In this document: positions 1-6,461 of the stretch, one piece after another
How the letters are laid out: each line of letters begins with the position of its first letter
Numbering within the stretch: position 1 is the stretch's first letter
Source: DATDAW01 sp036524675
GTDB lineage: Bacteria > Verrucomicrobiota > Verrucomicrobiia > Chthoniobacterales > DASVRZ01
Assembly: GCA_036524675.1 (NCBI GenBank)
Contig: DATDBU010000101.1
Span: 1 to 8,975 of the forward strand
Direction: 5' to 3'
DNA: 8,975 nucleotides
Notes under the pieces: model-generated
Told to the model about the DNA's origin: nothing
Seen by the model: the letters and a program-made list of their open reading frames with translations, nothing else
Database searches by the model: none
Made by a program: the position numbers and the translations under genes

Positions 1-43
1 CGGTGGCCAGGTAAAGCAGGAACTCTTCGATGTCGTCTTGCAT
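1..43 (-). CDS. Probable tyrosine recombinase XerC/XerD, N-terminal 14 codons only (partial)
   Basis: Read on the minus strand, an ATG at 43-41 opens MQDDIEEFLLYLAT and runs off the window edge. Many XerC/XerD-type site-specific recombinases begin this way: a short acidic helix (D-x-x-I-E-E-F-L-x-Y-L) followed by a conserved 'ERG(L/M)S' segment, and the one remaining base (G) would fit a following Glu codon. Such proteins cut and rejoin DNA at dif-like sites to resolve chromosome dimers, or act in mobile elements. A weak purine stretch (GAAAG) lies upstream of the ATG. The gene diverges from the FUSC gene and shares a 55-bp intergenic gap with it. Only 14 residues are visible, so this is a pattern-based guess; any helix-starting protein could look similar. 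Confidence 0.5.
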   Translation of the reverse strand, partial: MQDDIEEFLLYLAT

Positions 44-98
44 GAGCTTTCGGAACGCTTGGCGCGCAATCGCCAATCACATATCACCATTCCGATAG

Positions 99-2252
99 AT
101 GGCCGAGTCGCGTGATATTTTTTCCCTTTGGATCGAGCGAACGACGCTCAATCCTCACCTTGCACGTGCGGCTCGAACGACGCTGGCTTCGTCAGGGTCC
201 CTTCTGGTTTGTATGGCTGCGGGTCTCGGGCAAGAGGCGATGTTTGTCGCCCTCGCAGCGCAAGGAATCGCGCTCAACGATCTCCGGGGCGGATTCGGAC
301 TGCGGATGGGCATCGTGGTGATCATGGCCGTCGCCCTCGCAGCGGCCACTCTGTTCGGGACGATTGCAGGGCATTCGCTCTGGATGGCGACCGCAGGCAT
401 GGGGGTCGTCGCGATTTCGGCCGGTTTTTGGCGGCACGTGAACAAAGATTACGGCCCCCTTCTGGGCGTGTATTCGGTCCTGTTATACGCCTTGGCGCTA
501 TCTGAGTCTTCATCGTGGCGTCATGGCGTGCATCTGGCGCAGCTTTGCTTGATTGGCGGCGCGGCAGCCGCGGCTGTGCACACGGTTTTCTGGCTTTTTC
601 GGCGTCAATACCCGCTTCGGAATTCAGTCGCCGAGGTGTGGGTTGCGCTGTCCGACCTTGCGGCAAGCATGCGGACGACGCCAGGGACCAACCCGGAAAA
701 GCGGAGCGCGGCGATCGCGGCTCAAGAACAGGCTTTGCGCGTAGCGATGGACAATACATTCGTCGTCCTGGGCAAAGAAGAGCCGGAAAAAGGCAAAAAA
801 GCATCGCCGCTGCTGGAGCATTTGGAGGAAATGCGTCGCGAAGCCGTCCATTTCGCGATGCGATTGATCGGTCTCAACGCGGCGATTGACGCTGCGTGCG
901 GGCATTTGGACATAAAACGCCACTTACCGGCCATCGATTCCGTCTTGAAAACGCTGGGCGACACCGCGCGTTCGACTGCGATTACGCTGGTAAACCATCG
1001 CCAGGAAAATTTTTCGAGCTCCGCGCTCCGCATCCGGCGGGCTCTTCATCTGGTCCGCGTACTTGAACGGCGGCTCCCACCGCCGGAAACCAGCGTCGAT
1101 ATCCGTCAGGCACGGGCGATGCTGGAGCGCATCAGCGCAATCCTGCCCGTGTTGCAAAACGAACTCAGCAAGACTCTTGAGCATAGAGGGCCTCAATACA
1201 ATTTGCCGGTGAGCTTACCCGAGATCGGCAGCCAATCGTTAAAAATGCTCACGGGCTGGATGGACTTGCGCCCTGGTATCGATCCGGTCCTGATCCGGTA
1301 TTCACTCCGGGTCGTCGTTCTAGCTACCCTGGGAATCGCGGTTTACAAGGCATTCAATATTTACCACGGCTACTGGATCGCGCTTACGATGGTGATCGTG
1401 CTGCAGCCCGATTATGGCTCCACGCGCAAACGCGCGGGTGAGCGTATCACCGGGACGTTCGCGGGTGCGGCGCTCGCCAGCGGACTGTTGTGGTTGCATT
1501 TGCCGCACTTGATGACCGGGTTGCTGATCCCGGTCGCGACGTTCGGCTTCGCGTATTTCCTCAAAAATTGGTACGCAGCCGCTTCGTTCTTCGTGACGTT
1601 GCAAGTCGTTCTCATCACGAGTCATGAGACGACTCTGAATTGGGAATTCACAGTTTCGCGGCTGCTTTCCACGCTATTTGGCGGTCTGGCGGCATTGATT
1701 GCAGCCCAGCTATTCTGGCCCGATTGGGAGAAGGAAAAATTCCCCGGACTGCTGGCGGCAGCCATTCGGACCAACCGGCGGTTCCTGGAATCAATGTTTT
1801 CCCGTGCAGAGGAAAAGGCGCCGCTGCGGGAGAGACGCGCCGCAGAGAACGCGAACCGCATTGCCGCCGCTTCGCTGCAACGGATGCTGGCCGAGCCCGC
1901 AAATCGGAACGTCAACTCGCAGCGTGACGCAGCGATGGTCAATTACAACCAGCGCATCACGCGCGCGCTCACGGTTGTCGCCGTCCACGACGACGCGGGA
2001 ATCGCGATGAATGACACCGCCACCGCCGGAATCGCAGCCCGCATCGGCGACATCCTCGATACGCTGGCGCGCGCCGTAGAAAACCAGGGAGGCCCACAAG
2101 CCGTCGCCCTTCGCGACATCGAAGGAAAGCTCGAAGATCTGGAGCCGCTTTTGGATGTTTCCGAAAAGGGGACCATCGAGTTGATCTGGACGCAGTTAGC
2201 GAAAGCCATCACAGAAATTCGAGCCATGACTCTCGAATTGGAAGAGGGGTAG
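99..2252 (+). CDS. FUSC-family inner-membrane transporter (aromatic-acid/fusaric-acid exporter type)
   Basis: This 717-aa protein has the bipartite architecture of the FUSC/YccS/AaeB superfamily. A first cluster of hydrophobic segments lies at residues about 28-168, a soluble mostly helical region at about 175-390, a second cluster at about 397-540, and a charged helical C-terminal domain at about 545-717. The second cluster carries the family signature: HGYW at 423-426 followed by LQPDYGSTRKRAGERI at 435-450, with a Gly-rich helix after it. Characterised relatives export aromatic carboxylic acids or fusaric acid, usually with HlyD- and TolC-like partners. None is visible here, so the substrate is unknown. 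The ATG at 99 directly follows an in-frame TAG at 96-98, so it is the earliest possible start; no good Shine-Dalgarno is seen. The gene looks intact and stands alone, ending 28 bp before a palindromic repeat. Confidence 0.93.
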   Translation: MAESRDIFSLWIERTTLNPHLARAARTTLASSGSLLVCMAAGLGQEAMFVALAAQGIALNDLRGGFGLRMGIVVIMAVALAAATLFGTIAGHSLWMATAGMGVVAISAGFWRHVNKDYGPLLGVYSVLLYALALSESSSWRHGVHLAQLCLIGGAAAAAVHTVFWLFRRQYPLRNSVAEVWVALSDLAASMRTTPGTNPEKRSAAIAAQEQALRVAMDNTFVVLGKEEPEKGKKASPLLEHLEEMRREAVHFAMRLIGLNAAIDAACGHLDIKRHLPAIDSVLKTLGDTARSTAITLVNHRQENFSSSALRIRRALHLVRVLERRLPPPETSVDIRQARAMLERISAILPVLQNELSKTLEHRGPQYNLPVSLPEIGSQSLKMLTGWMDLRPGIDPVLIRYSLRVVVLATLGIAVYKAFNIYHGYWIALTMVIVLQPDYGSTRKRAGERITGTFAGAALASGLLWLHLPHLMTGLLIPVATFGFAYFLKNWYAAASFFVTLQVVLITSHETTLNWEFTVSRLLSTLFGGLAALIAAQLFWPDWEKEKFPGLLAAAIRTNRRFLESMFSRAEEKAPLRERRAAENANRIAAASLQRMLAEPANRNVNSQRDAAMVNYNQRITRALTVVAVHDDAGIAMNDTATAGIAARIGDILDTLARAVENQGGPQAVALRDIEGKLEDLEPLLDVSEKGTIELIWTQLAKAITEIRAMTLELEEG

Positions 2253-2280
2253 CGGGAAGGCTGCGCTGGTTTTGGAAGCT

Positions 2281-2402
2281 GGGGAGGACAGGCCGCCGGC
2301 CTGTTACCTTCGGCGGCTCGCCGAATCGCTTTTTGAGTCTGCCAGACGTGCGTAGCTGCCGGCGAGCCGCCGGTTACAACAGGCCAGCGGCCTGTCCTCC
2401 TC
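2281..2402. repeat. Nested palindromic intergenic repeat (possible REP/MITE-like element)
   Basis: The outer arms are 2281-2306 (GGGGAGGACAGGCCGCCGGC continuing to CTGTTA) and 2377-2402. They are inverted copies over about 26 bp with three or four mismatches, and each arm contains the smaller palindrome GGCC-N-N-GGCC. A second inverted pair lies inside: CGGCGGCTCGCCG at 2311-2323 and CGGCGAGCCGCCG at 2360-2372. The spacer between them is about 35 bases. The transcript would fold into one long hairpin just after the FUSC stop codon, so it may block read-through or protect the 3' end even though no T-run follows. Elements of this form are typically dispersed in genomes, but only one copy lies in this window. 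Confidence 0.75.
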
Positions 2403-2425
2403 AAACGGCCCCCGCAACAGCTCCC

Positions 2426-2741
2426 TCATTCCCCTTTCACCTCGAATCCAAGAAGCGTTTGCGCGTCACTCGTCGGGATTTCGTCTGCCGTGTTTAGCTT
2501 CCGTTGCACGGCCCGCGAGCGGCGCGATGCGTCGTCGATCGAGTTGGTCGCTTCCTGCAATTTCTTTTGCAATTTCTCAAGGGCATCGCCGAATTTCCCG
2601 AACTCCGTCTTAACAGCGCCGAGAACGGTCCACACTTCGCTGGATCGCTTTTCGATCGCCAATGTCCGGAAGCCCATCTGCAAACTGCTAAGGAGCGCCG
2701 TCGGTAAGAACAGGATCGCGAAATCCGTCGTCTGCGGCGGG
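2426..2741 (-). pseudogene. rmuC: rmuC remnant (C-terminal part, internally deleted)
   Basis: The open frame on the minus strand runs from a GTG at 2782 to 2426 (118 codons). Only the part from about residue 15 onward resembles RmuC, a DNA-recombination protein with a nuclease-like fold that limits inversions at repeats. TTDFAILFLPT matches the conserved 'TTDFAILFLP' strand of the family. SLQMGFRTLAIEKRSSEVW and the following FGKFGDALEKLQKKLQEA match the C-terminal helical coiled-coil region. In intact RmuC these blocks are separated by roughly 35-40 residues ending in a 'GPTTLAALL' type motif; here LPT is followed directly by ALLSSLQ at about 2698, so an in-frame piece is missing. The whole N-terminal half (normally some 250 or more residues) is absent. 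The first ~14 codons of the open frame come from the adjoining group II intron fragment. Translation of this frame would not give a functional RmuC. Confidence 0.82.
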
Positions 2742-3085
2742 CTGCTGACTTCTGCGATGCCTTCCCGCAACCTCTCGGTCACAGTTGCGCTCTGTGGCGC
2801 AGCATCGCAGATCTCCCCGGGTAATGCACACGCACCTCCGCGCTTATCACCGCCGCATATACATAGAGACCATCCGTGTAAGTATCGGACTTTGGCGCAG
2901 TTGGCCGCCTCATCTCTGTCTCTGTGCCTCGTATGCGATTCTTGTTCATCGGTGTAGCGTTTTGCCTGCGGCTTCCTTCAGACTCCGCCTCGCGGCGGAC
3001 GCCCTTGCCTTCGGCTAGCACTTCCCCTTACCGGGTGTGCAGGGGACTTGAACCCCAAAGTATTGCCGGCTTCGCGGCAATACAC
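2741..3085 (-). ncRNA. Group II intron 5' fragment (ribozyme domain I onward, truncated, no reverse transcriptase)
   Basis: The minus strand contains several sequences typical of bacterial group II introns, in the right order. A GTGTAT 5' end lies at about 3085. GGGGAAGTGCTAGCCGAAGG falls at about 3010-3030. A stem TCCGCC-GCGA-GGCGGA with a GNRA tetraloop is at 2984-2999, followed by TCTGAAGGAAGC (2971-2982) and GAACAAGAATCGCATACGAGG (about 2929-2949). Further on are GGGGAGATCTGCGATGC, a perfect 9-bp stem pairing 2802-2810 with 2752-2760, and AGAAGTCAGCAG at 2742-2753. In complete introns that last motif lies just before the reverse transcriptase gene. Here it is followed at once by rmuC sequence, so the maturase/RT and domains V-VI are lost. 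Splicing is impossible from this copy. A sharp hairpin (GTATTGCCG/CGGCAATAC, 3060-3083) marks the 5' end. Confidence 0.82.
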
Positions 3086-3096
3086 CTTTTATTGTT

Positions 3097-3518
3097 CAGC
3101 ATGTAGGACTTGGCATCGCGCGCAATAACCGGACAGCGAATGATACATCAGTCCGCATCGAAGTTGTCGCGAAGGCGGAGTCTCTTCTTGCCGACAGTCG
3201 CCAATGGAAGCGCTCCAAACTCACGCCCGAGAGGGTGACTTGGACCTCATCGCCATCCTCAAGGAGTTTCACGTTCAGATGATTCAGAGCTACGCCGTCT
3301 TTGTAGCGAAGACGTTTTTCCCCGAATTACACCCAGCCTCGGCGTTTTACGCCTGCCTCACAAGGGAAGCCCACGAACGCGATCCAAACGCCCGAATGGT
3401 ATTCTTCTCCGAGAAGCCGGAATTTATTCCCGGAGACGGCGGAAAAGTTTCCGTGAATATCCTTACATTCGTTCCCAATGACTTGTTTGCCCAATTCGGA
3501 ATCAAGTCCAACGGGCCT
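3097..3518 (+). pseudogene. Gene X, C-terminal half (inverted and frameshifted)
   Basis: Two overlapping plus-strand frames give a continuous protein-like text. The first, from 3097, begins QHVGLGIARNNRTANDTSV and runs to QWKRSKLTPE. The second resumes with GDLDLIAILKEFHVQMIQS and continues through VAKTFFPEL to DLFAQFGIKS. The switch happens at CCCGAGAGGGTGAC (about 3226-3239); removing one AG dinucleotide would restore LTPE-GDLDL, so this looks like a 2-base duplication. The segment supplies what is missing after the minus-strand half, which ends ...LLDYRGYV at 3519, giving YRGYV-QHVGLGI when joined. An ATG-initiated frame at 3204-3554 overlaps it, but its first ~10 and last ~12 codons are outside the homologous stretch. 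The function of the family is unknown to me; I see no catalytic motif, signal peptide or membrane segment. Confidence 0.66.
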
Positions 3519-3731
3519 AACATACCCGCGATAATCCAGGAGAAAGGCGAATGACCAGCAGGCTTTGCAAAGGCGGTCGAGAAAGTCGTCATACTTTTTG
3601 AGTGTTTCAGTATCCTTCTTGTAGTGTTGTCGAAACGAGACGGTGAAATGCTCCTGAATCGTGTAAGCAAATGTCAGATAGTTGAGAAGGAGACGATTCA
3701 GCTCCTCTGAGACGTCCACGTCTTCTTGAAA
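3519..3731 (-). pseudogene. Gene X, central part (N-terminal half, piece after the IS66 insertion)
   Basis: Minus-strand codons read FQEDVDVSEELNRLLLNY, then LTFAYTIQEHF, and end KACWSFAFLLDYRGYV at 3519. The text is strongly helical and protein-like. A GTG at 3719 could serve as a start and the frame stays open to 3327, but the natural beginning lies beyond the IS66 element: the frame TTT-CAA-GA(A) at the target duplication joins exactly with TTT-CAA-GA(G) at 6259-6252. Residues past 3519 (down to 3327) are the antisense of the inverted C-terminal half and are probably not native sequence. The family is not identified; the domain looks cytosolic and helical. Confidence 0.66.
3724..3731. repeat. 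Target-site duplication of IS66, left copy (TCTTGAAA)
   Basis: TCTTGAAA lies immediately outside the left terminal repeat and is identical to 6252-6259 outside the right one. An 8-bp duplication is the known signature of IS66-family insertion. Confidence 0.95.
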
Positions 3732-3761
3732 GTATCCGTCACGCCAACAGCATGGCGATGA
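3732..3761 (+). repeat. IS66 left terminal inverted repeat
   Basis: GTATCCGTCACGCCAACAGC and then ATGGCGATGA. Compared with the right end, 12 of the first 16 bases match, followed by CAT and an 8-base identity GGCGATGA after a 2-base offset. Confidence 0.85.
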
Positions 3762-3785
3762 GGGCTTGACTGCGGCGAAGACCGG

Positions 3786-5363
3786 TCAGGCGTTGGATCG
3801 GCGGCTGGCGAGCCAGGCGGCCGGGGTAAGCTCGGAGACTTTCGATGCGGGCCAGTCGGCAAGACGGGGCAGCACGTCGAGCAGGTAGTCACGCGCGTTG
3901 ATGCTCAGGCGACGGCAGGTTTCCATCACCGAGGCGATGGCGGCCACCCTCGGACCGGCTTCCTCGCTGCCGATGTGCAGCCAGTTTTTGCGACCGAGCG
4001 CGACGGGTCTGATCGCGTTTTCACACCAGTTGTTGTCGATTTCGATTTCGCCGTGGCTTGCATACACCATCAGCCGTTCCCACTGGCTGAGCGCGTAGGC
4101 GCATGCCTTGCCCAGCTGGCTTTGCGGCAGGCAGCCCTGCCGTGCGTTGATGATGACGGTTTTGAGCGCTTCGAGCAGGGGCACGCTCCGGCTCCGGCGC
4201 ATCTCCAGGCGCGCTGCGGCATCGAGTTTCGCTGTCCGTGCTTCGGCTTCGATCTGGTAGAGTTCACCAATGCGCCGCACGATGTCGAAGGCCGTAACAT
4301 CCTTGTTTTGTGAGACTTCCATCGCTTTGTAGAACCCGCGCCGCGCGTGCGCCCAGCAGCCGGCCATGCGGATGCCTTTGCCTCCGATCTTGTCGTAGGC
4401 TCCAAATCCGTCGCATTGCAAGTTGCCATCGAAGTTAGCCAAAAACTTTCGCGGACCTTCACGGCTTCTGCCCATTTGAAAGTCGAAGACAACGGGACCT
4501 CCGGGACGACTGTATTCCCAGAGGTAACCCTGATGGTTTTTTCCAACGGTGCGCTCGCTTTGCACTCCCACCGGAGTTTCGTCGGCTTGAATGTAATTAC
4601 CTGTTAACAGCTCAGTGCGCATGGCGCGGCTGATCGCTGTCAGCAAATCACCGCTTTTCATCACCCACCCGCACAAGGTCATCCGGCTCAGCTCGACTCC
4701 GCTCTCGCGTTCGATCCCCACGCTTTGCCGGTAGAGCGGAACATGGTCGCAGTACTTTTTAATCAGCACATCGACGGCCAGCTCATTGGAGGCTTTGCCT
4801 TTTTCGATGATTTTCGCGGGTAAAGCCGCAGTCACTACCCCCATCTCCTCGCACGCGGCGCAGGCGCGTTTTTCACGCTTGATGACTCGAACAAAATATT
4901 GCGCCGGTTTGAGCCCCAGCTCTTCGCTGACTTCGTAGCCGATAAGCTTCTTTTCTCCTCCGCACTGCCCGCACCGGCACGCCTGCGGCTCCCAGCCAAC
5001 AATGACTTCCACCCGCGGCAGATGAGCAGGCAGTTCCTCGCGCCCAGGATGGTTGCGCTTCGGCTTTCTTTGCGCTTCAACGCTCTGCTTTTCTTCCTCG
5101 CTCAGCGCCGCTTCAGCCTGCACTTCGGCGGGTCTGACTCCGGGCTCGGCTTCCAACAGTTCCAGCTGCGCGTCGGTTAACTGTTCGCTGCCCTTGCCGT
5201 ATTTTTCCATCCGCAACAGCCGAAGCTCTTCGCGCAGCAGTTTGTTCTCCAGCTCCAGCCGCCCCACTTTTTCCGCTTCCGCTTCAAGCCCCTTGAGCTT
5301 CTGCAACTCCCGCTCGATGGCGCTTCGTAAATCAGCGGGGATGTTTTCCAGTTGCAGCGTCAT
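3786..5363 (-). CDS. tnpC: IS66 family transposase TnpC (DDE)
   Basis: This 525-aa protein is the catalytic transposase of the element. It begins with a leucine-zipper-like coiled coil (about residues 15-55), then a basic linker. A zinc-binding segment follows with Cys129, Cys131, Cys134 and a later CxxC pair at 168/171 (zf-IS66 type). The DDE catalytic domain spans about 190-450. Candidate acidic residues are Asp261 in QADETPV, Asp318 in QCDGFGAYD and Glu448 in EIDNNWCENAIRP, followed by the characteristic GRKNWL. The C-terminal IS66 domain covers about 465-525. Length and motif order are normal for the family, and no frameshift or stop interrupts it. The ATG at 5363 begins directly before the coiled coil. 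It lies 89 bp downstream of tnpB and ends 54 bp from the left IS end. Confidence 0.97.
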   Translation of the reverse strand: MTLQLENIPADLRSAIERELQKLKGLEAEAEKVGRLELENKLLREELRLLRMEKYGKGSEQLTDAQLELLEAEPGVRPAEVQAEAALSEEEKQSVEAQRKPKRNHPGREELPAHLPRVEVIVGWEPQACRCGQCGGEKKLIGYEVSEELGLKPAQYFVRVIKREKRACAACEEMGVVTAALPAKIIEKGKASNELAVDVLIKKYCDHVPLYRQSVGIERESGVELSRMTLCGWVMKSGDLLTAISRAMRTELLTGNYIQADETPVGVQSERTVGKNHQGYLWEYSRPGGPVVFDFQMGRSREGPRKFLANFDGNLQCDGFGAYDKIGGKGIRMAGCWAHARRGFYKAMEVSQNKDVTAFDIVRRIGELYQIEAEARTAKLDAAARLEMRRSRSVPLLEALKTVIINARQGCLPQSQLGKACAYALSQWERLMVYASHGEIEIDNNWCENAIRPVALGRKNWLHIGSEEAGPRVAAIASVMETCRRLSINARDYLLDVLPRLADWPASKVSELTPAAWLASRRSNA

Positions 5364-5410
5364 GTCCTATGCGGCGCCATTCATAGCAGTTTTGACCGGC
5401 CCCCGTATAG

Positions 5411-5441
5411 CTTTTTCTTCGCGGAAAAAGGATCTTTTTTT
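5411..5441 (+). terminator. Rho-independent-terminator-like hairpin, plus strand, between tnpC and tnpB
   Basis: CTTTTTC (5411-5417) pairs perfectly with GAAAAAG (5424-5430) around a six-base loop, and a run of seven T follows at 5435-5441 on the plus strand. It is antisense to the transposase operon, so it could stop transcription entering from gene-X-side flanks. On the minus strand the hairpin lacks a T-run and should not terminate tnpB-tnpC transcription. The stem is A/T-rich, so strength is doubtful. Confidence 0.4.
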
Positions 5442-5452
5442 ATCGACGCATG

Positions 5453-5809
5453 TTAATCCTCCGCCTTCCGCCACCAGTTCCGCCGCCGTGTGCGCTCCAG
5501 ATCGATGCCGCCCAACAACAGCGCCAGTTCCTCGCGGCTAATGGAGATTTTGTTCTGAGCCCCATCCACAGGCGGCCAGCAAAAACGACCCTTTTCCAAT
5601 CGCTTGGCGCACACCCACAGCCCGCTGCCGTCAAAGAAAAGGACTTTAAGCCGGTTGCGCCCCCGGTTGCTAAACACAAAGAGATGGCCCGAAAGCGGAT
5701 CGAGCTCCAGCCGGTGGCGCACCAGCGCGTAAAGTCCCTCAAAGCTCTTGCGCATGTCGGTGGCTCCCGGCGCCAGCCATACCCGCGTCGCCGCTCCCAA
5801 CCCAATCAT
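5453..5809 (-). CDS. tnpB: IS66 accessory protein TnpB (IS66 Orf2)
   Basis: This 118-aa protein is of the IS66 Orf2/TnpB family, needed together with TnpA and TnpC for transposition though its molecular role is unresolved. The hallmark text is present in order: RVWLAPGATDMRKSFEGL (residues 9-26), then LSGHLFVFSNRGRNRLKVLF (39-58), and the KRLEKGRF(C)WP region (69-79), with a short basic tail. Length is typical. Its ATG (5809-5807) overlaps the TGA of tnpA in an ATGA arrangement, indicating translational coupling. An 89-bp gap with a hairpin separates it from tnpC. Confidence 0.96.
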   Translation of the reverse strand: MIGLGAATRVWLAPGATDMRKSFEGLYALVRHRLELDPLSGHLFVFSNRGRNRLKVLFFDGSGLWVCAKRLEKGRFCWPPVDGAQNKISISREELALLLGGIDLERTRRRNWWRKAED

Positions 5810-6189
5810 GGCCGACCCTGGCGCCGCAGCAGCCCGATGAGGTGTTCGATTTCCCCGCCATCAAATCCCCGGCGCACATGCAGCTGGCCAACGCCGGGCA
5901 ACTCCAGCGCGTAATCGTAACCGCTGCACGATGAAGCATTGTTGTCCGGTGCGCGGCTCCCGGCCAAAGTCACTTCCACCAGATCAACCCCGACTGGCTC
6001 GCGCTCCAGGCGCGCCACGGCCCGCCTCCTCTGCCTGCGCAGCCACCTGGTCAACGTGGATAGACCCACCCCATGCGCCAGCGCAAATTGATGCTGTGTG
6101 AGCCCGCTGGCGCGATATTCCCCAAGCAGTCGCTCGATTTCCACACACCCCCATCGCCGCCTGCCCCGTGTTCTTTTGGTTTTTTCCAT
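5806..6189 (-). CDS. tnpA: IS66 accessory protein TnpA (helix-turn-helix)
   Basis: The 127-aa product starts at the ATG at 6189 (MEKTKRTRGRRRW). A longer reading from a TTG at 6213 adds eight residues with no family resemblance, so I prefer the ATG. Residues about 15-55 form a helix-turn-helix: IERLLGEYRASGLTQHQFA then HGVGLSTLTRWLRRQRR, the usual DNA-binding start of IS66 TnpA. The C-terminal part (LELPGVGQLHVRRGFDGGEI and on) is the usual short conserved tail ending near LIGLLRR. It is first in the IS operon and overlaps tnpB by four bases. Confidence 0.93.
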   Translation of the reverse strand: MEKTKRTRGRRRWGCVEIERLLGEYRASGLTQHQFALAHGVGLSTLTRWLRRQRRRAVARLEREPVGVDLVEVTLAGSRAPDNNASSCSGYDYALELPGVGQLHVRRGFDGGEIEHLIGLLRRQGRP

Positions 6190-6219
6190 AGCGCGCCCAC
6201 TATCGCGCCCCAACCACCA

Positions 6220-6251
6220 TCATCGCCAGATGGCTTTGGTATTACGCATAC
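6220..6251 (-). repeat. IS66 right terminal inverted repeat
   Basis: Read inward on the minus strand from 6251: GTATGCGTAATACCAAAGCC and then ATCTGGCGATGA, the imperfect mirror of the left end. It lies 31 bp upstream of the preferred tnpA start, so it is likely to overlap the transposase promoter region. Confidence 0.85.
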
Positions 6252-6259
6252 TCTTGAAA
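6252..6259. repeat. Target-site duplication of IS66, right copy (TCTTGAAA)
   Basis: Identical to 3724-3731, directly outside the right terminal repeat. Confidence 0.95.
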
Positions 6260-6454
6260 CGTCGAGGACAAGAGTCGATTGAGATATCCCTTCCATTCGC
6301 CGTAGTTCCGATCAAGCATCCGAAAAAGCGCCAGACGATCGCGTGCTTCCGTAAGGAACGGGGTAAACGTCGCGTGCTGTTCGATCTCCTCCGCGGTAAG
6401 ATCGCGGAACGCATCATAATGTCTTTTGTCGCTGTTGTAGCTACCGAGGTGCAT
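6252..6454 (-). pseudogene. Gene X, N-terminal part (cut by IS66)
   Basis: The minus-strand frame opens at the ATG at 6454, right after an in-frame TAG, with MHLGSYNSDKRHYDAF, and proceeds through LTEARDRLALFRMLDRNYGE to LNRLLSSTFQE. There the IS66 repeat begins and adds only YA before a stop at 6242. Deleting the IS and one 8-bp duplication fuses it in frame with the piece ending at 3731: SSTFQ-EDVDVSEELNRLL. Together with the inverted half the ancestral protein would be about 276 residues. It is mostly helical and charged; no function is recognised. Immediately upstream is TGGAGTTAGGCATCTCCA, which contains an integron-like GTTAGGC heptamer, and a 72-bp repeat block. Confidence 0.68.
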
Positions 6455-6461
6455 TGGAGAT

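Larger units (their letters stand above)
3732..6251 (-). mobile_element. Complete IS66-family insertion sequence, 2520 bp
   Basis: The element carries tnpA, tnpB and tnpC in the usual order on the minus strand, all open. Its ends are imperfect inverted repeats. The left end begins GTATCCGTCACGCCAA (3732) and the right end, read inward from 6251, begins GTATGCGTAATACCAA; both then reach GGCGATGA within about 32 bp. Exact 8-bp duplications TCTTGAAA flank it. The insertion splits gene X in the same orientation as gene X. The perfect target duplication and intact genes suggest a fairly recent insertion and possible continued activity. Confidence 0.96.

Noticed and set aside
2..115. Plus-strand open frame ending at 115 and overlapping the FUSC start, looking like the C-terminus of an upstream gene
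   Set aside because: The minus-strand reading of the same bases gives a XerC/D-like N-terminus, which fits a known family; the plus reading matched nothing I know.
2490..2957. 155-aa plus-strand open frame
   Set aside because: It is antisense to the rmuC remnant and intron fragment; composition is Ser/Cys/Arg-rich as in shadow frames.
3042..3056. GGGGTTCAAGTCCCC on the minus strand, resembling a tRNA T-arm
   Set aside because: No D-arm or anticodon arm fits, the acceptor pairing is incomplete, and the sequence lies within the 5' part of the group II intron fragment, which explains it.
3327..3518. Extension of the minus-strand gene X frame past 3519
   Set aside because: It is antisense to the more protein-like plus-strand text and begins exactly at the proposed inversion junction.
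3204..3554. 116-aa plus-strand frame as an independent gene
   Set aside because: Protein-like text begins before it in another frame (3097-3235) and its ends do not look native; better read as the frameshifted, inverted half of gene X.
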